64,000 nucleotides of DNA from Xenorhabdus lircayensis (GCF_016306625.1 NZ_JACOII010000038.1:62001-126000); one strand, 5' to 3'; positions 8,229-19,430 are shown, counted from the stretch's first letter. Made by a program: numbers and translations. Notes: generated from the letters alone by a model not told the origin.

Positions 8229-9689
8229 TCAAACCAGTCTTTTACGTTGGTTTGAAGGCGGGATGGATAACGACTCTCTATATTTTGCGACAGTTCGACG
8301 TGCCACTTGAATACCTTGTTCAGCCAGTATGCTGGTCAATTTACTGTCACTCAGTGGCTTGGCCGGGTTTTCTGCCGCGACCAGTTTTTTCACCAGAGCA
8401 CGTATTGCGGTAGAAGAAGCTTCGCCTCCGCTATCGGTATTGACGTGGCTGGAGAAAAAATATTTAAGTTCAAAAATTCCTCGTGGGCTATACAGGTATT
8501 TCTGTGTTGTCACACGGGAAATGGTGGATTCATGCATGTCAACCTGATAGGCGATATCAGCCAGTACCAGCGGTTTCATGTGTTCCTCACCATGTTCAAA
8601 AAAATCTTGTTGCCGTTCAACAATGCAGCGGGCGACTTTCAATAATGTCTCATTACGGCTTTCGAGACTTTTTATCAGCCACTTGGCCTCTTGCAAATTA
8701 TTGCGAATGAACAGGCTATCACTTTCATTATGGGTCTGCTGCCCCAGTGCTGCGTAGTGTTGGTTGATACGCAGACGGGGGATGCTATCGGTATTTAGCT
8801 TGACTTGCCAGCTTTCATTTTTTTTCTGCGCCAATACATCTGGAATAACATACTCGGATTCACCGGTATTGACGATCAACCCCGGTTTCGGCTCCAGTGA
8901 TTGAATAATATCAATCGCTCCTTTCAGTGTGTTTTCTTTTAATTTGCTTTGGCGTAATAAATTACGGAAGTCCCGATGACCCAGTAACTCAAGATATTTG
9001 CTGACAACGAGTTTAGCTTCGTTCAGGTGAAGGGTCTCTGTTGGCAGTATTGAAAGCTGGATAAGCAGGCATTCACGTAAATCACGGGCAGCTACCCCAA
9101 TCGGATCAAAGTGTTGTATGCGTTTGAGAACGGTTCCGACTTCTTCCAGTGTCAGTTCATCATCACCGATGCTGTCAAGGATCTCTTCGGTAGAAACGGT
9201 CAGATAGCCAGTATCATCAATGGCATCAATGATTGAAGTGGCAATGGCAGCATCCGTTTCGGTAAACGGCGTTAATTCTGCCTGCCACATCAGATAATCT
9301 TGCAGAGTCTGGGTAGTCTCTCCCTGATAAACGGGGAAGTCATCAGCGTTGTAATCACTGCTGGTTCCTGAAGACGTACCAGTGGTGTAAATTTCATCCC
9401 AGCTGGTATCCAGTGGCAGCTCGTCAGGCATCTCCTTCTGTTCAAGTGCTTCGCGGGTATCCATCGTCTCTGTGTCAAAATCCGTTTCAGGAAGCTCCTG
9501 ACTATCTATTTCAGGGCTGTCCACTTCTTGATGCAGGTCATCCTGTTCAAGCAGCGGGTTTGTTTCCAGAGCTTGTTGGATCTCCTGCTGAAGCTCAAGT
9601 GTAGAAAGTTGCAACAAACGGATAGCTTGCTGGAGTTGTGGCGTCATCGTCAATTGTTGACTGAGCCTGAGTTGCAAACTTTGCTTCAT
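8229..9689 (-). CDS. rpoN: RNA polymerase sigma-54 factor
   Basis: Alternative sigma factor for nitrogen-related and other enhancer-dependent promoters. The 486-residue protein starts with the Gln/Leu-rich region I ([24 protein letters not shown]), followed by an acidic linker (about residues 48-115). The C-terminal DNA-binding part contains the diagnostic RpoN box, here [12 protein letters not shown], near the end. It lies between lptB and hpf, the usual order. Length is close to E. coli RpoN (477). Confidence 0.97.
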   Translation of the reverse strand: MKQSLQLRLSQQLTMTPQLQQAIRLLQLSTLELQQEIQQALETNPLLEQDDLHQEVDSPEIDSQELPETDFDTETMDTREALEQKEMPDELPLDTSWDEIYTTGTSSGTSSDYNADDFPVYQGETTQTLQDYLMWQAELTPFTETDAAIATSIIDAIDDTGYLTVSTEEILDSIGDDELTLEEVGTVLKRIQHFDPIGVAARDLRECLLIQLSILPTETLHLNEAKLVVSKYLELLGHRDFRNLLRQSKLKENTLKGAIDIIQSLEPKPGLIVNTGESEYVIPDVLAQKKNESWQVKLNTDSIPRLRINQHYAALGQQTHNESDSLFIRNNLQEAKWLIKSLESRNETLLKVARCIVERQQDFFEHGEEHMKPLVLADIAYQVDMHESTISRVTTQKYLYSPRGIFELKYFFSSHVNTDSGGEASSTAIRALVKKLVAAENPAKPLSDSKLTSILAEQGIQVARRTVAKYRESLSIPPSNQRKRLV

Positions 9690-9759
9690 AGAGTTACCAC
9701 TTTCTCCTTAAATCTAGCCTGAATGATCCCTTGGATTGCGCCTGACAGAAGAATGTGAA

Positions 9760-10485
9760 TTACAGGCGGAAGCCTTCACCCAGATAGACGCGTTTGACCT
9801 GCTCGTTATTCAGAATGTCATCAGGCGTGCCGTGGGCAATCAAATGACCTTGACTGACGATATAGGCACGTTCGCAGACATCCAGTGTTTCACGGACATT
9901 GTGGTCAGTAATCAGGACACCCAGACCACAATCCCGCAGGTGTTGAATGATCTTTTTAATATCCAGTACGGAAATCGGGTCAACGCCAGCAAAAGGTTCA
10001 TCCAACAGGATGAATTTTGGATTGGCAGCCAGCGCACGGGCAATTTCCACACGACGGCGTTCACCACCAGAAAGTGATTGTCCAAGGCTATCACGCAGGT
10101 GAGCGATATGAAATTCTTCCATCAACTCTTCCGCGCGTACTCTTCGTTGTTCCTGATTGAGGTCTTTGCGGATCTCAAGGACGGCCATTAAATTATCGAA
10201 TACGCTGAGACGACGGAAAATAGAGGCCTCCTGTGGCAAGTAGCCTATTCCGCGGCGTGCGCGTTCATGCAGAGGCAGCAGGCTGATGTCCTCTTCATCA
10301 ATGGTGATGGAGCCTGCATCACGTGGAACAATGCCAACGACCATGTAGAAAGTGGTGGTTTTACCTGCGCCATTCGGGCCAAGCAAGCCAACAATTTCTC
10401 CTGACTTAACTTCCAGGCTGACGTTCTCAACGACCTTACGGCCTTTATATGCCTTTGCTAGGTTTTCTGCGTTTAGTATTGCCAT
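9760..10485 (-). CDS. lptB: LptB, ATPase of the LPS export complex
   Basis: ATP-binding subunit of LptB2FGC, which pulls lipopolysaccharide out of the inner membrane. The 241-residue protein has Walker [10 protein letters not shown] (about residues 36-44), the ABC signature [15 protein letters not shown], Walker [14 protein letters not shown] and the switch histidine in [10 protein letters not shown]. It starts 6 bases after lptA, consistent with one operon lptC-lptA-lptB-rpoN. Confidence 0.97.
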   Translation of the reverse strand: MAILNAENLAKAYKGRKVVENVSLEVKSGEIVGLLGPNGAGKTTTFYMVVGIVPRDAGSITIDEEDISLLPLHERARRGIGYLPQEASIFRRLSVFDNLMAVLEIRKDLNQEQRRVRAEELMEEFHIAHLRDSLGQSLSGGERRRVEIARALAANPKFILLDEPFAGVDPISVLDIKKIIQHLRDCGLGVLITDHNVRETLDVCERAYIVSQGHLIAHGTPDDILNNEQVKRVYLGEGFRL

Positions 10486-10491
10486 AAGTCG

Positions 10492-11043
10492 TTATTTACT
10501 CTTTTTGTGAACATCATCGCTTGGGCCTTTTTCCTGTAGCTGGGCAGGCAACAGGACAGTGGTAACACGTTTACCTTTATCACTAAAGGCTTCCATTTGC
10601 TGTGTTGGCACCAGATAAGTGATTTTATCGCCCTTAATATTACTGTCTAGTTGTTCAAGATAGGCGTTACCCGTCAGCGTAATCAGTTCTTTATCCATCT
10701 CGTAACGCATCTTTGATGCATGCCCTTTGATGGGTTTGCCGTCATCCTGCAATTGGTAGAAAGTGGCTGGATTACCGTAGGATTCCATGACGGTTTTCTT
10801 CGCATCCCCTTCTGGGCGTGTGACAACGACTTTATCAGCATGAATATCGATTGAGCCTTGTTTCACAGTAACATTATCCGTAAATGTGGCAATGTTCCCC
10901 GTTAAATCCAGAGACTGTCTTGCGGAGTCGATGGTAATGGGCTTTTTCGTATCATCTTTCAAGGCCAGTACGGGCAGGCTGACTGCAAAAAGTGTACTGG
11001 CAATAACGGTATTACGGATTAGGTTGTTCATGTGGAATCTCAT
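10492..11043 (-). CDS. lptA: LptA, periplasmic LPS bridge protein
   Basis: Periplasmic OstA-like protein that forms the bridge carrying LPS to the outer membrane. The 183-residue precursor begins MRFHMNNLIRN, and a Sec signal peptide ends near VSLPVLA before LKDDTKKPI. The OstA beta-jellyroll repeats follow (IHADKVVVTRPEGDAKK, MRYEMDKELITLTGNAYLEQ). The ATG at 11043 is preferred because AAGGTG lies about 10 bases upstream; MNNLI at 11031 is an alternative. The start overlaps the end of lptC by 32 bases. Confidence 0.95.
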   Translation of the reverse strand: MRFHMNNLIRNTVIASTLFAVSLPVLALKDDTKKPITIDSARQSLDLTGNIATFTDNVTVKQGSIDIHADKVVVTRPEGDAKKTVMESYGNPATFYQLQDDGKPIKGHASKMRYEMDKELITLTGNAYLEQLDSNIKGDKITYLVPTQQMEAFSDKGKRVTTVLLPAQLQEKGPSDDVHKKSK

Positions 11044-11605
11044 ATTGAGTGGTCACCTTTTCAATCAGTTCAGCAGTTTTGTTTCGCAGATTGCCACGCA
11101 TTTTCATGCCAACAGATTTCAGACCGACGCCAATAAGAGTGACTTGGTCATCGGATGCGACATCTTGTGTTATAAGATTGACGGTCGCATTGTCTGTTGT
11201 GATCCGCTGCAATTGTGATGCATCGGTCAGGCTCTCCACTTGGGCATCCCCATACAGGTAAAGCATTTTATCATCGGTCAGTTTGGCTTTATTGGCGCGT
11301 ACTGTCCATGTGGCTGTTGGTGCTCCGGGGGTGCCATTTGGATCAAATGTTGTCAATACGGGCTTGGTAAACCAAGTCAGTTTCGTTTCCGCATAATTTT
11401 TGACATCATCGGCGACCAGTTTGTAAGCCAGTTTACCTTCTGGGTCATAGACAAAAGTGATGGCTTCTTGTGTTTGATAAGTAGGATAACCGTCATCCAC
11501 GATGGGCGATGAGGTATCATCATTTACATTCGATAAATTCCAGCCAATCAGCGCAAGCGCGATCAGTACCAATATTGCGATCAGCCAGGATTGAATTTTG
11601 CTCAT
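11012..11605 (-). CDS. lptC: LptC, inner-membrane LPS transport protein
   Basis: Single-pass inner-membrane protein that receives LPS from LptB2FG and passes it to LptA. The 197-residue protein begins with one membrane helix (about residues 7-24, WLIAILVLIALALIGWNL), followed by a periplasmic OstA-like domain (ANKAKLTDDKMLYLYGDAQV, TDNATVNLITQDV). Length matches E. coli LptC (191). It overlaps lptA and follows kdsC by 18 bases. Confidence 0.95.
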   Translation of the reverse strand: MSKIQSWLIAILVLIALALIGWNLSNVNDDTSSPIVDDGYPTYQTQEAITFVYDPEGKLAYKLVADDVKNYAETKLTWFTKPVLTTFDPNGTPGAPTATWTVRANKAKLTDDKMLYLYGDAQVESLTDASQLQRITTDNATVNLITQDVASDDQVTLIGVGLKSVGMKMRGNLRNKTAELIEKVTTQYEIPHEQPNP

Positions 11606-11623
11606 TCTTTTTTCAGTTTTAAT

Positions 11624-12187
11624 TTATATGGATAACCCTTTGGCATCTTCCAGCTTATTCTGAGCGAAGAGCACCAAATCACAAAGTTCCCTGACTGCAC
11701 CACGACCGCCTGCAATCCGAGTCACATAATCTGCCTTTGGCAACAGCAGTGGATGGGCATCAGCAACCGCAGCAGATAACCCAACCTGTGCCATGACAGG
11801 CCAGTCAATAAGGTCATCACCAATATAGGCAACTTGATCTGGCTGTAACGCTAGTTTATCCAACAGTTCTTGATACGCCAAAATCTTATCGTTCTGGCCT
11901 TGGTAAAGATGTGTAATACCGAGTGTTTCTGCGCGATTTTCCAGCAATTTTGCTTTCCGGCCAGTAATGATAGCAACTTCAATACCGGAGGTGATTAAGC
12001 AACGGATGCCATAACCATCACGAACATTAAAGGCTTTCAGCTCTTCGCCTTCATTGCCCATATAGATCAACCCATCAGACATTACGCCATCAACATCACA
12101 AATCAGAAGGCGAATTTTATTGGCTTTTTCGATAACAGCTTTGTTAACTGGGCCATAACAGGTGTCCAGATACTCTTTTTGACTCAT
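11624..12187 (-). CDS. kdsC: KdsC, Kdo-8-phosphate phosphatase
   Basis: HAD-family phosphatase that makes Kdo from Kdo-8-phosphate for the LPS inner core. The 187-residue protein has the HAD motif I LLICDVDGVMSDG (nucleophile and acid Asp), motif II in AIITGRKAK, and motif IV in YIGDDLIDWPVM. It acts as a tetramer in the cytoplasm. It is next to kdsD in the same operon, so two steps of Kdo synthesis are coupled to the LPS transport genes. Confidence 0.97.
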   Translation of the reverse strand: MSQKEYLDTCYGPVNKAVIEKANKIRLLICDVDGVMSDGLIYMGNEGEELKAFNVRDGYGIRCLITSGIEVAIITGRKAKLLENRAETLGITHLYQGQNDKILAYQELLDKLALQPDQVAYIGDDLIDWPVMAQVGLSAAVADAHPLLLPKADYVTRIAGGRGAVRELCDLVLFAQNKLEDAKGLSI

Positions 12188-12228
12188 TAAGGAATTCTCT
12201 TAAGGTTTATACCATCAGTTTACTCGCT

Positions 12229-13197
12229 TTACACGACTCCGGCCTGCAAAAGGTCGTGCATATGTAATACGCCAAGTAATTTGTCCCCTTCTGTGACCAG
12301 CAGCGAAGTGATGTGGCGTGATTGCATCAGATTTAAGGCGTCAACAGCCAGTGCATTGGGTTTGATTCGGATGCCGCCGGTGGTCATGACATCAGAGATT
12401 TCTGCGTTGTTTAAATCGATTCCCATATCGAAAACACGACGCAAATCGCCATCGGTAAAAATACCGTTGATCTGCATGTCATCATCGCAGATAACCGTCA
12501 TACCCAGTTTCTTACGGGTGATTTCCACCAAAGCCTCACGCAGAGTTGCGGTATGGGAAACATGGGGAATATCATCACCGGTGGTCATTAAATCACTGGC
12601 CAGCAATAGAAGTTTGCGCCCCAGTGCGCCACCGGGATGGGAGAGGGCGAAGTCTTCGGCAGTAAAACCACGGGCTTGCAAGAGGGCAACAGCCAAGGCA
12701 TCTCCCATGACGAGTGTTGCTGTGGTACTGGTGGTTGGCGCCAGTCCCAATGGGCAGGCTTCCTGTGGGGTTTTAATGCACAAATGGACATCCGCGGCTT
12801 TTCCCATGCTACTGCTGCTATTGTTTGTCAGGCAGATCAGCGGAACTTTTTGTCGCTTTAGAACAGTAACCAAGGCCAGAATCTCATTTGATTCACCAGA
12901 GTTGGAGATTGCCAGCACGATGTCTTTTGATGTCACCATGCCGAGATCGCCGTGGCTGGCCTCGCCAGGATGGACAAAGAAAGAGGGAGTGCCGGTACTG
13001 GCAAATGTCGCCGCGATTTTTCGCCCAATGTGACCGGATTTCCCCATCCCCATGACAATGACTTTTCCTTCACAACCAAACATTAATTCACAGGCTTGGT
13101 TGAAATCGTCATTAATGTGCTGTTCCAGATCTGCCAGCCCGTCGAGTTCGATGTGTAATACTTTTTTACCTGCTTGCTGAAAATCGATTTTAGACAT
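12229..13197 (-). CDS. kdsD: KdsD, D-arabinose-5-phosphate isomerase
   Basis: Converts ribulose-5-phosphate to arabinose-5-phosphate, the first step to Kdo. The protein has an N-terminal SIS domain (VMGMGKSGHIGRKIAATFAS, AISNSGESNE, APTTSTTATLVMGDALAVAL) and two C-terminal CBS domains (GMTVICDDDMQINGIFTDGD and LMQSRHITSLLVTEGDKLLG). I chose the ATG at 13197 (MSKIDFQQAGKKVL), which has GGAAG in front and fits the E. coli N-terminus; the frame opens from a GTG eight codons upstream. The product is about 322 residues. Confidence 0.95.
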   Translation of the reverse strand: MSKIDFQQAGKKVLHIELDGLADLEQHINDDFNQACELMFGCEGKVIVMGMGKSGHIGRKIAATFASTGTPSFFVHPGEASHGDLGMVTSKDIVLAISNSGESNEILALVTVLKRQKVPLICLTNNSSSSMGKAADVHLCIKTPQEACPLGLAPTTSTTATLVMGDALAVALLQARGFTAEDFALSHPGGALGRKLLLLASDLMTTGDDIPHVSHTATLREALVEITRKKLGMTVICDDDMQINGIFTDGDLRRVFDMGIDLNNAEISDVMTTGGIRIKPNALAVDALNLMQSRHITSLLVTEGDKLLGVLHMHDLLQAGVV

Positions 13198-13245
13198 TTC
13201 TACTTCCCACTCTTTTCCCACTCAATCGGAAATTACTTAGTACTG

Positions 13246-14223
13246 TCATTCAGTACTGTAATAGTTAGAAACAAAAAGTACGACAAAATAGGCGACAAAA
13301 CAGCTTAATAACAAAATGCCGTTCAATCGGTTCAATCGATGCTTTCTTCCTAGACAGAATACTGTGAATAGTACACTGGCTGCCATCATGACCCAAAAAT
13401 CTCTGGAAAAGGCCGCAGGTGAAATAACACTGGGAGAAAGTATGGCGGGGATACCCAAGACGAGGGTGACATTGAACACATTCGAGCCAACGATATTGCC
13501 CATTGCCATATCATTCTCACCTTTTATGGCTGCCGCAATGGCGGTGGCGAGTTCGGGCAGGCTGGTTCCCACGGCAAGAATGGTCAGGCCGATGATCAGT
13601 TCGCTCACACCATAAATACGCGCAATGACGGTGGCATTGTCAATCACCATACGAGTAGAAATAGGGAGGATAATTAAGCCCAAAACGACCCAGAGAAGCG
13701 CAATTCCCTTGTTGCCTTCGACAGGCAATTCTGAATTTCGTTCCTGAGTATAACTATCAACACCGTCTTGCTGGGATAACGCTGTCATTTTGATCATTAG
13801 TGCGATGAAGAAGAGAGCGGAAAGCAATAAAAGGATACCATCCAGACGGCTTAGGTAGCCGTTGGATAACAGATATCCTGCAAATGCGGTGACCACCAGC
13901 ATCAGGGGCACTTCCCGCCGCAGGATATTTGATTTCACCGTGATCGGCCGAATGAAGGCCGCCGCTCCTGTAATCAGCAACAGGTTAGTAATATTGGAAC
14001 CAATCGCATTGCCGACTGCCATGTCTGGCAGCCCGTCTAAAATTGCTGTGACTGACACCATCAGCTCTGGCAGCGAGGTTCCGATTCCCATAATGACCAA
14101 GCCGATAATAAAAGGGGAAATTTTTAGGGCGCGGGCAAAAACCGCAGCACCATAAACTAATCTATCGGAACCATACACCAGTAAAATCAACCCGATAATG
14201 AGCAGTACAATAGTCAGAAACAT
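13246..14223 (-). CDS. yrbG: YrbG, CaCA-family sodium/calcium antiporter-like protein
   Basis: Inner-membrane cation antiporter of the Ca2+:cation antiporter family. The 325-residue protein is almost entirely hydrophobic, with about ten membrane helices in two inverted repeats. Each repeat contains the alpha-repeat signature, GIGTSLPELMVSVTA in the first and AVGTSLPELATAIAA in the second, each followed by GN.(I/V)GSN motifs. It heads the yrbG-kdsD-kdsC-lptCAB cluster, as in E. coli, and is divergent from mlaF. Its ion in vivo is not established. Confidence 0.93.
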   Translation of the reverse strand: MFLTIVLLIIGLILLVYGSDRLVYGAAVFARALKISPFIIGLVIMGIGTSLPELMVSVTAILDGLPDMAVGNAIGSNITNLLLITGAAAFIRPITVKSNILRREVPLMLVVTAFAGYLLSNGYLSRLDGILLLLSALFFIALMIKMTALSQQDGVDSYTQERNSELPVEGNKGIALLWVVLGLIILPISTRMVIDNATVIARIYGVSELIIGLTILAVGTSLPELATAIAAAIKGENDMAMGNIVGSNVFNVTLVLGIPAILSPSVISPAAFSRDFWVMMAASVLFTVFCLGRKHRLNRLNGILLLSCFVAYFVVLFVSNYYSTE

Positions 14224-14454
14224 GGAGTGTGCCTTAAATAAGATTTATTCCGAGCATAATGCTAATAATGGTTGATTTTTAAACATGAAATGTTTATTCA
14301 GCTAGACTTATACATTCTGACGGTCAAGAGATAAAAAGTAAAATTTGTCACAACTTTGCTAACGCAAATTGGGCAATTTTTTTGTAGTATGCATCACTGC
14401 TTATTTAAATATAGTAATGAAGACAGTTCTATTAACGGTTAGGGGCTATCAATA

Positions 14455-15258
14455 ATGAGTCAACAAACAGCAAATCTTATTGAGATCTGCGGCATGCATT
14501 TCACCCGAGGCCAACGCCTGATTTTTGCTGATATTAATCTGACCGTTCCGAAAGGAAAAGTTACCGCCATCATGGGGCCTTCCGGTATAGGAAAAACCAC
14601 CCTGCTGCGTCTGATTGGAGGGCAAATTCGCCCTGAACGCGGTGAAATCTGGTTTGATGGCGATAATATTCCGGCATTGTCCCGTCTACGCCTTTATGCT
14701 GCCCGCAAGAAAATGAGCATGTTATTTCAGTCAGGTGCTTTGTTCACCGATCTGAATGTTTTTGACAATGTGGCTTTTCCCTTGCGTGAACATACCCAAC
14801 TGCCTGAAGAGTTGATTCACACGACTGTGATGATGAAGTTGGAAGCTGTGGGGCTGCGTGGTGCGGCGTACTTGATGCCATCGGAATTGTCTGGTGGTAT
14901 GGCAAGGCGAGCGGCACTGGCGAGAGCGATTGCACTTGATCCTGACTTAATCATGTTTGATGAACCGTTCGTCGGTCAAGACCCTATCACAATGGGTATT
15001 TTAGTGAAACTGATCGATGAGCTTAATCATGCTCTTGGTGTTACATGTGTTGTGGTTTCCCACGATGTGCCTGAAGTGCTGAGTATTGCCGATTATGCTT
15101 ACATTGTGGCTGAACAGAAAGTGATCGCAGAAGGTACACCAGAACAGTTGAGAACGAATCAGGATCAACGGGTACGGCAATTTCTTGATGGTATCGCTGA
15201 TGGGCCAGTACCTTTCCGTTTCCCCGCCGGGGATTACAAAACTGAGTTATTAGGATAA
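14455..15258 (+). CDS. mlaF: MlaF, ATPase of the Mla phospholipid transporter
   Basis: ABC ATPase of MlaFEDB, which keeps outer-membrane lipid asymmetry by moving phospholipids between the membranes. The 267-residue protein has Walker [10 protein letters not shown], the signature [15 protein letters not shown], Walker [14 protein letters not shown] and the H-loop VVSHDVPE. It opens the operon mlaFEDCB-ibaG-murA, divergent from yrbG across about 230 bases that should hold both promoters. It is followed by mlaE after 4 bases. Confidence 0.96.
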   Translation: MSQQTANLIEICGMHFTRGQRLIFADINLTVPKGKVTAIMGPSGIGKTTLLRLIGGQIRPERGEIWFDGDNIPALSRLRLYAARKKMSMLFQSGALFTDLNVFDNVAFPLREHTQLPEELIHTTVMMKLEAVGLRGAAYLMPSELSGGMARRAALARAIALDPDLIMFDEPFVGQDPITMGILVKLIDELNHALGVTCVVVSHDVPEVLSIADYAYIVAEQKVIAEGTPEQLRTNQDQRVRQFLDGIADGPVPFRFPAGDYKTELLG

Positions 15259-15262
15259 TGGA

Positions 15263-16051
15263 ATGTTGATGTTAACACGGGCATTGGTGGCGCTGGGCAG
15301 GCGTGCGATTGAGGTTGCGGCCTCATTCGGGCGTGCCGGTTTCATGCTGTTCAGTGCAATTATGGGTAAACCAGAGCCTGCCAAGCAATGGAAACTATTG
15401 TGTCAGCAACTTTATAGGGTCGGTGTTCAATCACTGCTGATCATTGTGGTTTCAGGGTTGTTTATCGGCATGGTTCTGGCATTGCAGGGGTATCTGGTTT
15501 TGACCACATTCAGTGCCGAGGGCAGCCTCGGCATGATGGTGGCGTTATCACTACTGCGTGAGTTGGGGCCTGTAGTGACTGCGTTACTGTTTGCGGGTCG
15601 GGCGGGTTCAGCCCTGACCGCAGAAATTGGTTTGATGAAAGCCACGGAACAGATTTCCAGTCTGGAGATGATGGCTGTTGACCCGCTGCGTCGCGTCATT
15701 GCTCCACGTTTTTGGGCTGGCTTTATCAGCATGCCTTTGCTGTCACTGATCTTTGTTGCGGTTGGGATCCTGGGAAGCGCGATAGTCGGTGTAGATTGGA
15801 AAGGCATTGATGGTGGCTTTTTCTGGTCGTCTATGCAGTCTGCGGTGGAATGGCAGAAAGACTTGCTCAACTGTTTTCTCAAGAGTGTCGTTTTTGCTAT
15901 CACGGTAATGTGGATTGCATTGTTCAATGGTTATGACGCTATCCCAACGTCGGAAGGGATCAGCAGGGCGACGACGCGCACAGTAGTTCATGCGTCGTTG
16001 GCGATATTGGGTTTAGATTTTGTGCTGACAGCACTGATGTTTGGGAACTAA
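15263..16051 (+). CDS. mlaE: MlaE, permease of the Mla phospholipid transporter
   Basis: Membrane subunit of MlaFEDB. The 262-residue protein matches the MlaE/YrbE permease family, with hydrophobic helices and strongly conserved blocks such as [46 protein letters not shown] and the ending [12 protein letters not shown]. Length agrees with E. coli MlaE (260). The stop overlaps the region just before mlaD, and the genes are closely packed. Confidence 0.96.
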   Translation: MLMLTRALVALGRRAIEVAASFGRAGFMLFSAIMGKPEPAKQWKLLCQQLYRVGVQSLLIIVVSGLFIGMVLALQGYLVLTTFSAEGSLGMMVALSLLRELGPVVTALLFAGRAGSALTAEIGLMKATEQISSLEMMAVDPLRRVIAPRFWAGFISMPLLSLIFVAVGILGSAIVGVDWKGIDGGFFWSSMQSAVEWQKDLLNCFLKSVVFAITVMWIALFNGYDAIPTSEGISRATTRTVVHASLAILGLDFVLTALMFGN

Positions 16052-16055
16052 TTCG

Positions 16056-16568
16056 ATGCAAAGCAAGAAAAATGAAATTTGGGTTGGGGCTTTTGTCTTG
16101 ATTGCGTTGGCTGCAATTATCTTTTTATGTCTGAAAGTTGCGGATATTCGTTCCTTCGGCAGTCAGACAACCTATCGTGTATATGCCGCATTTGACAATA
16201 TCGGTGGCCTAAAGGTACGTTCACCGGTGAAAGTTGGCGGAGTGGTGATTGGTCGCGTGGAGAAAATTTGGCTGGATCACAAAACTTATACGCCACAAGT
16301 TGAGCTGGATGTTTTCACGCAATACGACAATATTCCAAATACCAGTTCGCTTTCTATCCGAACCTCAGGGCTGTTGGGGGAACAATATATCGCACTCAAT
16401 ATCGGGTTTGATGACCCTAATTTGGGTACTTTCATGTTGAAAGATGGAGATCGTATTGAGGATACCAAGCCTGCTATGGTACTTGAAGACTTGATTGGTC
16501 AGTTCTTGTATAAGGGCGGTAGCGGAAACCAGGAAAAATCCGCTGTGGCGCCTGAACAAGCACACTAA
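16056..16568 (+). CDS. mlaD: MlaD, MCE-domain subunit of the Mla transporter
   Basis: Inner-membrane-anchored protein whose MCE domains form a hexameric ring that binds phospholipid. The protein starts MQSKKNEIWVGAF, has one N-terminal membrane helix (about residues 7-25) and a single MCE domain (YAAFDNIGGLKVRSPVKVGG to SIRTSGLLGEQYIALNIGF). The ORF is open 5 codons further upstream (16041), but this would overlap mlaE and departs from the E. coli start; ATG 16056 has GGAACTA upstream. The C-terminal tail is shorter and less conserved than in E. coli (183 residues). Confidence 0.95.
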   Translation: MQSKKNEIWVGAFVLIALAAIIFLCLKVADIRSFGSQTTYRVYAAFDNIGGLKVRSPVKVGGVVIGRVEKIWLDHKTYTPQVELDVFTQYDNIPNTSSLSIRTSGLLGEQYIALNIGFDDPNLGTFMLKDGDRIEDTKPAMVLEDLIGQFLYKGGSGNQEKSAVAPEQAH

Positions 16569-16601
16569 CCAGCAATCCACTGTTTAGGAGAAATAACAGT
16601 T

Positions 16602-17231
16602 ATGTTTAAGCGATTACTCATGGTTGCGTTGCTGGTGGTTTCGCCATTGGCCAGCGCTACGGATCAAACGAATCCCTACGCATTGATGAAAGATGCGGCG
16701 GAAAAAACGTTTACCCGTTTGAAGAACGATCAACCGCAGATTCAGGCAAATCCAGAAGTTTTGCGCCAGATTGTGAGTCAAGAACTATTGCCTTATGTGC
16801 AGGCAAAATATGCCGGGGCACTGGTTCTGGGGCCTTACTACAAACAATCGACGCCTGAACAGCGTGAAGCTTATTTCAAGGCGTTTGAAACCTATCTGGA
16901 GCAGGCGTATGGTCAGGCTTTGGCGATGTATCACGGTCAAAATTACCAGATTGCACCAGAACAGCCATTGGGCGATAAGACTATAGTGGCTATTCGTGTC
17001 ACTATTACTGATCCTAATGGGCAGCCGCCGGTTCGTCTGGATTTCCAATGGCGTAAAAACAGTAAGACAGGTTATTGGCAGGCTTACGACATGATCGCAG
17101 AAGGCGTGAGCATGATCACGACCAAGCAGAATGAATGGGCGGAGATCCTGCGTCAGAAAGGCATTGATGGTCTGACCGAACAATTGGCTATCAGCGCGAA
17201 AACGCCGATCACTTTAGAAAAGAAAAAGTGA
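16602..17231 (+). CDS. mlaC: MlaC, periplasmic phospholipid-binding protein
   Basis: Soluble periplasmic shuttle that carries phospholipid between MlaA at the outer membrane and MlaFEDB. The 209-residue precursor has a Sec signal peptide ([19 protein letters not shown], cleavage near residue 19) and the Ttg2D/MlaC fold pattern, including [18 protein letters not shown] and [20 protein letters not shown] lies about 11 bases before the start. It is one base from the mlaB start. Confidence 0.96.
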   Translation: MFKRLLMVALLVVSPLASATDQTNPYALMKDAAEKTFTRLKNDQPQIQANPEVLRQIVSQELLPYVQAKYAGALVLGPYYKQSTPEQREAYFKAFETYLEQAYGQALAMYHGQNYQIAPEQPLGDKTIVAIRVTITDPNGQPPVRLDFQWRKNSKTGYWQAYDMIAEGVSMITTKQNEWAEILRQKGIDGLTEQLAISAKTPITLEKKK

Positions 17232-17232
17232 T

Positions 17233-17601
17233 ATGGAAAAGAGTACTCTTGATAGCAGCATAGTTAATAAGGAAATGGTCAATAAGGAAATGACCAGCAA
17301 AGACACTGTTAGTTGGGAAAAAGCGGGAAATACGCTGTTCCTGAAAGGCACATTGGATCGCGATAGCTTGCTTCCTCTTTGGCAGCAAAAAGACCATGTG
17401 CTGGAGGAGATCGACAATATTGATGTTTCCCAACTTAGCCATGTGGACTCGACGGGGCTGGCCCTGTTTGTCCGCCTAAAGGGAGAGTGTCAGCAAAGTG
17501 GCAGGGCTCTGACACTTTCAGGCATAGGGGAACGCTTTAAGACGTTGATAGCGCTGTATGGTCTGCAAAGTCTTCTTGACGATAATCAATCCAAAGCGTA
17601 A
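17233..17601 (+). CDS. mlaB: MlaB, STAS-domain subunit of the Mla transporter
   Basis: Cytoplasmic STAS protein that binds MlaF and is needed for complex stability and activity. The STAS core is seen in WEKAGNTLFLKGTLDRDSL, IDVSQLSHVDSTGLALFVRL (Ser/Thr region) and LSGIGERFKTLIALYGLQ. Compared with E. coli MlaB (97 residues) the product is about 122 residues long, with an N-terminal extension that contains a tandem 15-base duplication (17263-17292) coding VNKEM twice. A later Met (17290) could be the true start, but it has a poorly spaced ribosome site. Confidence 0.9.
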   Translation: MEKSTLDSSIVNKEMVNKEMTSKDTVSWEKAGNTLFLKGTLDRDSLLPLWQQKDHVLEEIDNIDVSQLSHVDSTGLALFVRLKGECQQSGRALTLSGIGERFKTLIALYGLQSLLDDNQSKA

Positions 17602-17620
17602 TTCCTTCTTTCGATAATCA

Positions 17621-17660
17621 ACGCCCTTGTAAGCCATCGTCTTACAGGGGCGTTTTTCTT
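17621..17660 (+). terminator. Intrinsic terminator after mlaB
   Basis: ACGCCCTTGTAAG (17621-17633) pairs with CTTACAGGGGCGT (17641-17653), followed by TTTTCTT. It probably ends most mla transcription, so ibaG-murA is likely to need its own promoter. Confidence 0.85.
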
Positions 17661-17733
17661 GGTTTAAGAGTCGTCTGGATTCCATTAGGATAGGCGTCTA
17701 CTATTATTTTCTAATGATGAATGTGAGCAAATT

Positions 17734-17988
17734 ATGGAAATAGAGGAAATTAAAAAAGTACTGATGGAAAAATTGGTACTTGATGAAGTTATCGTTAGCG
17801 GTGATGGCAGCCATTTTCAGGTTATTGTTGTTGGTGAGGTTTTTGATGGCCTGAGCCGTGTCAAACAACAGCAGGCTGTTTACGCTCCTCTAATGGAATA
17901 CATTGCTGATAACCGTATTCATGCGTTGTCAATCAAGGCCTATACTCCCACACAGTGGCAGCGCGACCGCAAGCTTCAGGGATTTTGA
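17734..17988 (+). CDS. ibaG: IbaG (YrbA), BolA-family protein
   Basis: Small BolA-like protein that pairs with monothiol glutaredoxin Grx4 and is linked to acid response and iron-sulfur handling. The 84-residue protein starts [14 protein letters not shown] and has the BolA core [17 protein letters not shown] and [13 protein letters not shown], with the invariant [10 protein letters not shown] near the C-terminus. It lies directly before murA, as in E. coli. Confidence 0.96.
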   Translation: MEIEEIKKVLMEKLVLDEVIVSGDGSHFQVIVVGEVFDGLSRVKQQQAVYAPLMEYIADNRIHALSIKAYTPTQWQRDRKLQGF

Positions 17989-18045
17989 GGCTGTTTGCCT
18001 CGCCGCGAACAGCACACTTTGAATTAAACAAGAGAATTATGATAG

Positions 18046-19308
<1,263 letters not shown>

Positions 19309-19321
19309 GCGTAATTAATGC

Positions 19322-19350
19322 TTTCCCTCGCTCAATGCGGGCGAGGGAAA
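19322..19350. terminator. Terminator hairpin between convergent murA and degS
   Basis: TTTCCCTCGC (19322-19331) pairs with GCGAGGGAAA (19341-19350). It stands 13 bases beyond the murA stop, between converging genes. T-runs are short on both sides. Confidence 0.7.
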
Positions 19351-19359
19351 TTAGAGCCG

Positions 19360-19430
19360 TGAACAATAGTTTTTGAACGATAGATTTTGAACAATAGCTT
19401 CTGAACAATAACTTTTTGAGCGATAGTTTT
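19360..19430. repeat. Five imperfect tandem copies of a 14-16-base unit
   Basis: The unit TGAACAATAGTTTT recurs about five times with small changes (TGAACGATAGATTTT, TGAACAATAGCTTC, TGAACAATAACTTTTT, TGAGCGATAGTTTT). The last copy runs into the degS stop codon. The block separates the degS stop from the murA-degS terminator. It looks like local slippage or duplication; no function is evident. Confidence 0.75.

Noticed and set aside
12281..13033. 250-codon plus-strand ORF inside kdsD
   Set aside because: It is antisense to the well-conserved KdsD gene; a shadow frame of high-quality coding sequence.
15427..15927. 166-codon minus-strand ORF inside mlaE
   Set aside because: Shadow of the conserved MlaE gene; no homology of its own.
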